Positions 59,453 to 64,000 of a stretch of DNA of 64,000 nt are shown in pieces (position 1 is the first letter of the stretch; each line of letters opens with the position of its first letter). The DNA comes from Cunninghamia lanceolata (taxonomy: Eukaryota; Streptophyta; Pinopsida; Cupressales; Cupressaceae). Both the position numbers and the translations under genes were made by a program. The notes under the pieces are model-generated. The model was not told the origin of the DNA, ran no database searches, and was given only the letters and a program-made list of their open reading frames with translations. Where the stretch lies: the NCBI GenBank assembly GCA_027924645.1, contig BSBN01000297.1:6200001-6264000 (forward strand). The letters are read 5' to 3'.

Positions 59453-60550
59453 TGTTGAAATTAAGGAACACTGAGAGGGGGGGTGAATCAGTGTTCTACA
59501 AAACTTTACATTCCCTTAACAATTTACCACATACATTCAAAAGAAAGAAGCATAAATAGAAACAACAAGATCATGACACATGAACATTGAGATTTTTACG
59601 TGGAAACCTGGTTAAGGGAAAAACCACAATGGGGGTTAACCCACAAGAATTTATACTCTGTTAAAAGTATTACAAATGGAGAAGGCACATGACTTCAGGT
59701 ACACTACCAAGAGATCACTGCTGAAAGGAGGCTCAGTGCCTACAGAGTTGATTACAAAAGGTCACATGAAATTTGAACTGAAGAATAGCATCTAGCAATG
59801 CAAAATTACAGTTCTGGTTGAGCTCAATACACTGACTTTGCACACTTCATCTCTCTCTGCCTTGCTCCACTATTCTTCCATGATCTGGAGCTTAGATCTC
59901 CTTACTTCGCACCTAATTCTACTATACTTCACACCTATCCCTTCATATTCACAATTGTCACACTTTGAAATGCTCAAATTCATTGATTATATATATCCGC
60001 TACATGAAATTGCATCAACTGCAGTCTACCTTAAGAAAAACTTAAGACTTTTTAAGAACATTGTTTTGTTGGCTGAACCCATGCACAAACACCAATATAG
60101 ATCAAAACCTATGTTCTCAAGTCACCACACATGTCGGCCAATACCAATGGATCTCATACATTACTCAACCTATCAATTTTCTCAATCCGTACAATGATCA
60201 AACACCAAGTCGACTTGTTCTTCACTGGACTGAATTGCTTAACCAGAACCTGATACTCAGATGCATGTAACTTTCAATCCCTTCATCATCGGAGGCTAAA
60301 ATATTGGATTTAAGTAGCCTTGAATTCCCTAAACATTCCCTCAGATCCATAGCACAATATGATTATTTGTGGAGAAATGCAGACCAGGATGCTGAACCCT
60401 GTCATATGCCCTATTCCTATCTATCCAGACTTAAACAAATCTACAATCTAACTTCTGGTATGATCCACTGATGAAATCCAGATGTGTAAGATAGATTTAG
60501 TTGCCATCAATGACAACACCGAATATGCCTAGCAGTGTCTCTTTCTAACA
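59453..60550 (-). repeat. 5' LTR of outer element
   Basis: 1098 bp partner of 3938-5032; TGTTGAAATT to TCTAACA, then TSD ATTAC. Confidence 0.88.
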
Positions 60551-60656
60551 ATTACATAATAAAATGGTCTATTATGACCTTATTGGACTCACAAGACTCA
60601 AAAGACCTAGCATAAGACCATATTTACAAAAGTTGACATGGTGCCCCTACACCACA

Positions 60657-60762
60657 TACTAGGCTCTAGGAGCTTGCTTTAGTCTATACAAGGCTTTCTT
60701 CAATCTGCACACCATGTCACCTTGGTCTGATAACTGAAATCCTTTCAGTTGTTCAATCTGCA
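60657..60762 (-). pseudogene. Ty1/copia reverse transcriptase fragment
   Basis: Minus translation reads IEQLKGFQLSDQGDMVCRLK and then KALYRLKQAPRA followed by TAG and Tyr. This is the conserved copia RT block around (V)C(K/R)LKKALYGLKQAPRAWY, with the Trp codon turned into TAG. Only about 35 codons remain. It lies outside the outer element and is probably part of the older element whose LTR that element entered. Confidence 0.8.
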
Positions 60763-61694
60763 AGAGACATATATTCAGCCCTTGCACTCTGGTGAGGGGG
60801 GAGGTCAATCATACAATATTGGACTTGTAGCAATTTCATGTAGGAGATCGGATTACTGAGACTAGTGGGGACTGGATTGTTGAAATAATCAAGGTTCTTT
60901 CCTCAGATCATTGTAAATGTACTTGTTTTATGAACATATTGTATGGAGATGAAGCTTCATATTACATCCTGATTTTAAAACTTAAGTAATCTTCAAGTTG
61001 ACTCCTAGATATGTACTGGTGAATGCTGTGTTCTATAGAAGCGCTTTCATTTCATTGCATGTTGTTGTCAACCTTACCTCTAAAGATTTGCATTGGATCA
61101 TGTTGATTTGTGGAATGTCCTGGTGAAGTATAATTTTGGTTTTCTTCTCTTCATTACTGTATGGGAACATGTATGTGGATCAATGATTTGAGTGAAGTAA
61201 TCTTAGGAATCTCATCTCTCTAACCCTTTTTTCTCATTTTAATTTCATAGAAATCACTTCCACAACTACATATCATGATAAATATTAAGCAAAACAGAGG
61301 AATATGTTGACATCTCATAGATAACTGAATATCATTAGCATATTCTGAGCTAGATGCATGTACTGTTGAAAATATCATGCGAAAAATCACAAATAAAGGT
61401 AGAACTCATGTAAATATCAACTTAGACACATCATTTGGAGATATATGCTGTGTAGAGTAACCTCCCTATAAAGTATTGTTGCAGAAGCAGAATCTACTGA
61501 TCTATGTAAGACCCCAAAATGGAGAATAACAATACACATCAATCATTGAGTAACATCAGTAGATTATGAACTAATCAACGAGGACTTGGGATCATGAATT
61601 CTTTGAATTCATTGTATCTTTCAAGATAAACAGGGGTTGTGTAACTTTTGTTTTGTCTGTTTGTGTGTGACCAATGTCATCACCAATAGAAAAC

Positions 61695-61711
61695 TGGCGC
61701 TAGAAGGAGGG
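61695..61711 (+). other. Primer-binding site of the right-edge element
   Basis: TGGCGCTAGAAGGAGGG, identical to 31299-31315 (minus). Confidence 0.8.
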
Positions 61712-61830
61712 CTGAACAAAGAATCTATGGATTTCTGCAATATTTTCTAAACTTTCAAGTTTTATTCTGAGATATGATAGATCTCATTAAAATTTCAAAT
61801 TTGTTTTTAAAAAAATAGGGTCTCATTTTG

Positions 61831-63374
61831 ATGGATGCATATGAGGATAGTTGTCATGTTGACATTCCTTTACTTCAGGAAACTTTGAATAGGTAGCTTT
61901 ATCCTCATAGTTTATATAACTCTAGTTTATCCACTTGTTGCAGGATACACCAGACTGTGGAACACAGTGAAATTAATTGTCTAACTTTCCTCACAAGGTT
62001 GGATTTGTGTTTGAAAGGACTGATATTCTATTTGGATGTGTTCAAGGCTGAAATCTACCAAGAAAATGAAGAAATTTTGGGATAGCGAGAAGACACGACA
62101 CCCATAACCAAGAGTTGGAGAGAGAATGCAATAGCTAAATCAATTCTAGAAGGAGATGATAGAAAAGCATCTTCCCTTAAGTCATTTTATGGTAAGATTG
62201 ATAGAGAAGAAACCACTTGTCAGGATGAGGTCTTCGATTATGACCCTAATACTTGTGGTAAGAATGAAGAAACATCTTTCCTTGAGTCATTTTACGGTGG
62301 GATTGATGGAGGTTCTCTACTTCCTAAGAAGGGTGAGGCAGAGTGCAAGTATGAATCCTTTGAAAATCATAAAGAGGAAGTTGCTCTTTTTTTTCAGTCA
62401 TCAGACAATCAGCAAGAAAGATTTGATGAGAGGGATGATACAAATGAAATTGATCTTGATACACTAAACAAACATATTGAATTATTAGATGCTTGTCAGG
62501 ATGATGTTTCTGGATCTGAATTTAGTAGTTTTGATAGGAGTGAGTTGATAAAGAAGTGTAAATAGGTGCTGGAACAATTTAAATACATTGCTACTGAAGA
62601 AGTTCCTATGATAGCAATTAATGGAGTCATAGAAAAGAGAGTGGAAGATACAGAGGATTATTCTATTGCGATGTCTGATCAAGCATCACTCCATAATTAT
62701 TGTGAGAGTGAAACAGGGAAGTATTCTCATGAATCAAATGTTGTTTCACCTTTACAGTCACATGATGTAGAAATGATAAATTTAGATATGTCAGATTGTG
62801 AAGATACTCATTTAGATGTTGATGTGCAGGAAATTAATCAAACCATTAAGAGGTTTCTTAAACTTGAAGAAAAGTTGAACATCCAAAATGAAGAAACAAA
62901 GCTGGATAAAGATAAAAAATAATCCATCAAGAGCCATACATCCTTCAATTTGAAGTGAGACCAGACATTGATCCAAACAATGAAAGTGCAAATGGGGGAC
63001 CAGCTGTCAATAAACAAGCATGTCCAGCAAAGCCAGAAGTACACTAGGTTGTATTTTTCCTTTCCACATTGAATAATGTTGAATATTATTTTGACTATGG
63101 AAATTCAGGAGATAAGACATGCATATGGATTAATCATGAACATGATGAGCTTCCTCAGTTGCTGATAATCAGGGATTGTTCTGTTAAACACAATGAATTG
63201 AGAATACAAGAGCATTTTTCAGAATTCAAAGATGAACCTACTAGGATCAGAACCATAACTAATGCCCTGATGCTCCTGTACAATCTAAGGAAGTATGTAA
63301 ATATAGGTGTCTTTGGGTCTTTCCCTGGGTTTTGTTTACCTTGTGGGGGGTTTGTATATAGTTTGGTAGGGTAG
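61831..63374 (+). pseudogene. Degenerate copy of the 566-codon ORF
   Basis: ATG 61831. The first CHHC motif is preserved (CRIHQTVEHSEINC), preceded by an in-frame TAG where the intact copy has Gln. A stop follows at about 62086, the second CHHC motif region is deleted or scrambled, and the ESFYGG and SFYGK segments are kept. 62566-62922 and 63069-63374 are collinear with the C-terminal half, including NVEYYFDYGNSGDKTCIWIN. Reading frames shift several times. Comparison of the two copies shows the C-terminal region is the best conserved. Confidence 0.8.
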
Positions 63375-63869
63375 TTGTTTTGTTTCCTTTCTTTTCTTTG
63401 TTGTCTTGCTTTCTGTTGTTTCCTTTTGTAGGTTAGTTGTTTGTACAGTTTTGGTTTGTTGTTTTAGTTGGTTTGCTTGTTGAGTTCTATTTTGGTTAGC
63501 CAAGATGAGGCAGCTCATCACCCTAGAAAATAACCAAATTGTTAGGATTCAAGTGATGAGAACAAATTCATACATAGGTTATAACTCATTTTGAGAGGTA
63601 CTAGTGATTAGGTCTGTGATTTCTTCTCATCAGGGTGCCTTTTCTTGACCAAAGTGATTCTTTCGCAATGACTCACCTAACAACCTTTGGGTTTGTTGAA
63701 CACACAAGTATAGGTGTTAAGTGAAAAATCTAAAGGGACTCCCTTGCTACCAATACAATCTCCAACCTAAATCAGCAAGTGACCATACCTTGCATACTAA
63801 GCTTACATGATGACATCATATGAATATGTAGATAAATATGGAAAATCTAAAAGAAATAAAAATTAGGCC
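63375..63869 (+). other. 3' non-coding region of right-edge element
   Basis: No gene is visible. It is collinear in inverted orientation with 28760-29270 (TTGTTTGTACAG, CCTAACAACCTTTGGGTTTG words). Confidence 0.65.
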
Positions 63870-63995
63870 ATCTAAGTAACCCTACCAGGGCTATAGACAC
63901 CTGTTGGCAGTGGGGCTCTACTTAGGGGGATTGTATAGATAACCTTGCCGGGGCTATGGACACCTGTTGGCAGCAAGGCTCTATCCAGGTTGGCT
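63870..63995. repeat. Paired hairpin repeat, second copy
   Basis: Two units containing CCTTGCCGGGGCTATGGACA and CCTACCAGGGCTATAGACA with CTGTTGGCAG loops. It is the inverse of 28620-28755, at the same place downstream of the ORF. Confidence 0.8.
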
Positions 63996-64000
63996 ATGAG

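Larger units (their letters stand above)
3938..60550 (-). mobile_element. Outer LTR retrotransposon hosting all the nested elements
   Basis: The terminal repeats are 3938-5032 and 59453-60550, direct copies about 1.1 kb long. They are flanked by the perfect 5-bp TSD ATTAC at 3933-3937 and 60551-60555. A primer site for initiator tRNA-Met (minus TGGTATCAGAGC) sits at 59439-59450, and a polypurine tract (minus AAAGGGGGAGAT) at 5033-5044, so the element reads leftwards. PBS and PPT are of the kind common in Ty1/copia elements, but no RT, RNase H or integrase was found. Once the nested insertions are removed, only about 5.3 kb of internal sequence remains, holding two long degenerate ORFs. It is best described as a non-autonomous, copia-like element of unknown family. 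The LTRs differ far more than those of the nested elements, so it is the oldest insertion here. Confidence 0.85.
60800..64000 (+). mobile_element. Older relative of the 9.3 kb element, cut by the window end
   Basis: 60806-61675 matches, inverted and diverged, the end of the 3.2 kb LTR (25198-26100). A PBS (TGGCGCTAGAAGGAGGG, 61695-61711), a degenerate copy of the 566-codon ORF (61831-63374) and the paired hairpin repeat (63870-63995) follow in the same order. Only about 0.87 kb of LTR similarity is visible; the ATGATG-rich half is absent. The 3' LTR, if present, lies outside. Confidence 0.82.

Overview
This is repeat-dominated nuclear plant DNA. I infer a large-genome seed plant, most likely a gymnosperm, from the AT-rich LTRs, deep nesting, several Ty3/gypsy lineages and absence of any clear host gene. 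The species cannot be fixed from sequence alone. I see no rRNA, tRNA, CRISPR array or organellar gene.

Layout. The window is a stack of nested LTR retrotransposons, most with target-site duplications (TSDs) that can be read directly. The outermost element runs from 3938 to 60550 on the minus strand (TSD ATTAC). It has about 1.1 kb LTRs and an initiator-tRNA-Met primer site. It encodes a coiled-coil/four-zinc-knuckle protein and a long unrecognised ORF, with no reverse transcriptase visible. Inside that ORF sit (1) a chromodomain Ty3/gypsy element at 6006-12196 (TSD TCTTC), and (2) a complex at 14043-57007 built from two related elements called A and B here. A is a Tat/Ogre-like gypsy element with gag, protease, G-patch, RT, dual RNase H and integrase at 37246-44068. 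B (47385-57007) keeps only a G-patch ORF. The block 14043-23221 repeats 46320-50493, so the complex has also been rearranged by duplication. Two further elements are nested deeper. One is a gag-protease-only LTR element at 16693-21617 (TSD GATAG). The other is a 9.3 kb element with 3.2 kb LTRs at 25198-34496 (TSD GGTTT) whose only sizeable ORF is an intact, unrecognised 566-codon gene. A second, degenerate relative of that last element starts near 60800 on the plus strand and runs off the right edge.

Sense and antisense. Within element A, opposite in direction to its pol gene, lies a plant-mobile-domain (PMD) gene with its own TATA box, a 15-codon first exon, an intron, and about 670 further codons. 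It is split by the 9.3 kb element. Its frame is unbroken by indels but carries 22 stops, every one TAG. The chromodomain element shows a similar pattern: 13 in-frame stops, all TAG or TGA, none TAA. This fits C-to-T decay at methylated CHG and CG sites.

How the parts relate. None of the polyproteins except the 566-codon ORF looks functional. Four of the six main elements lack recognisable pol and would need enzymes from other elements. The likely order is: outer element first; then the B and A insertions, the A/B duplication and the chromovirus; then the gag-only element; and most recently the 9.3 kb element, whose LTRs differ by about 1% by eye. Boundaries, TSDs and translations were worked out by hand; family names rest on recognised motifs, not searches.
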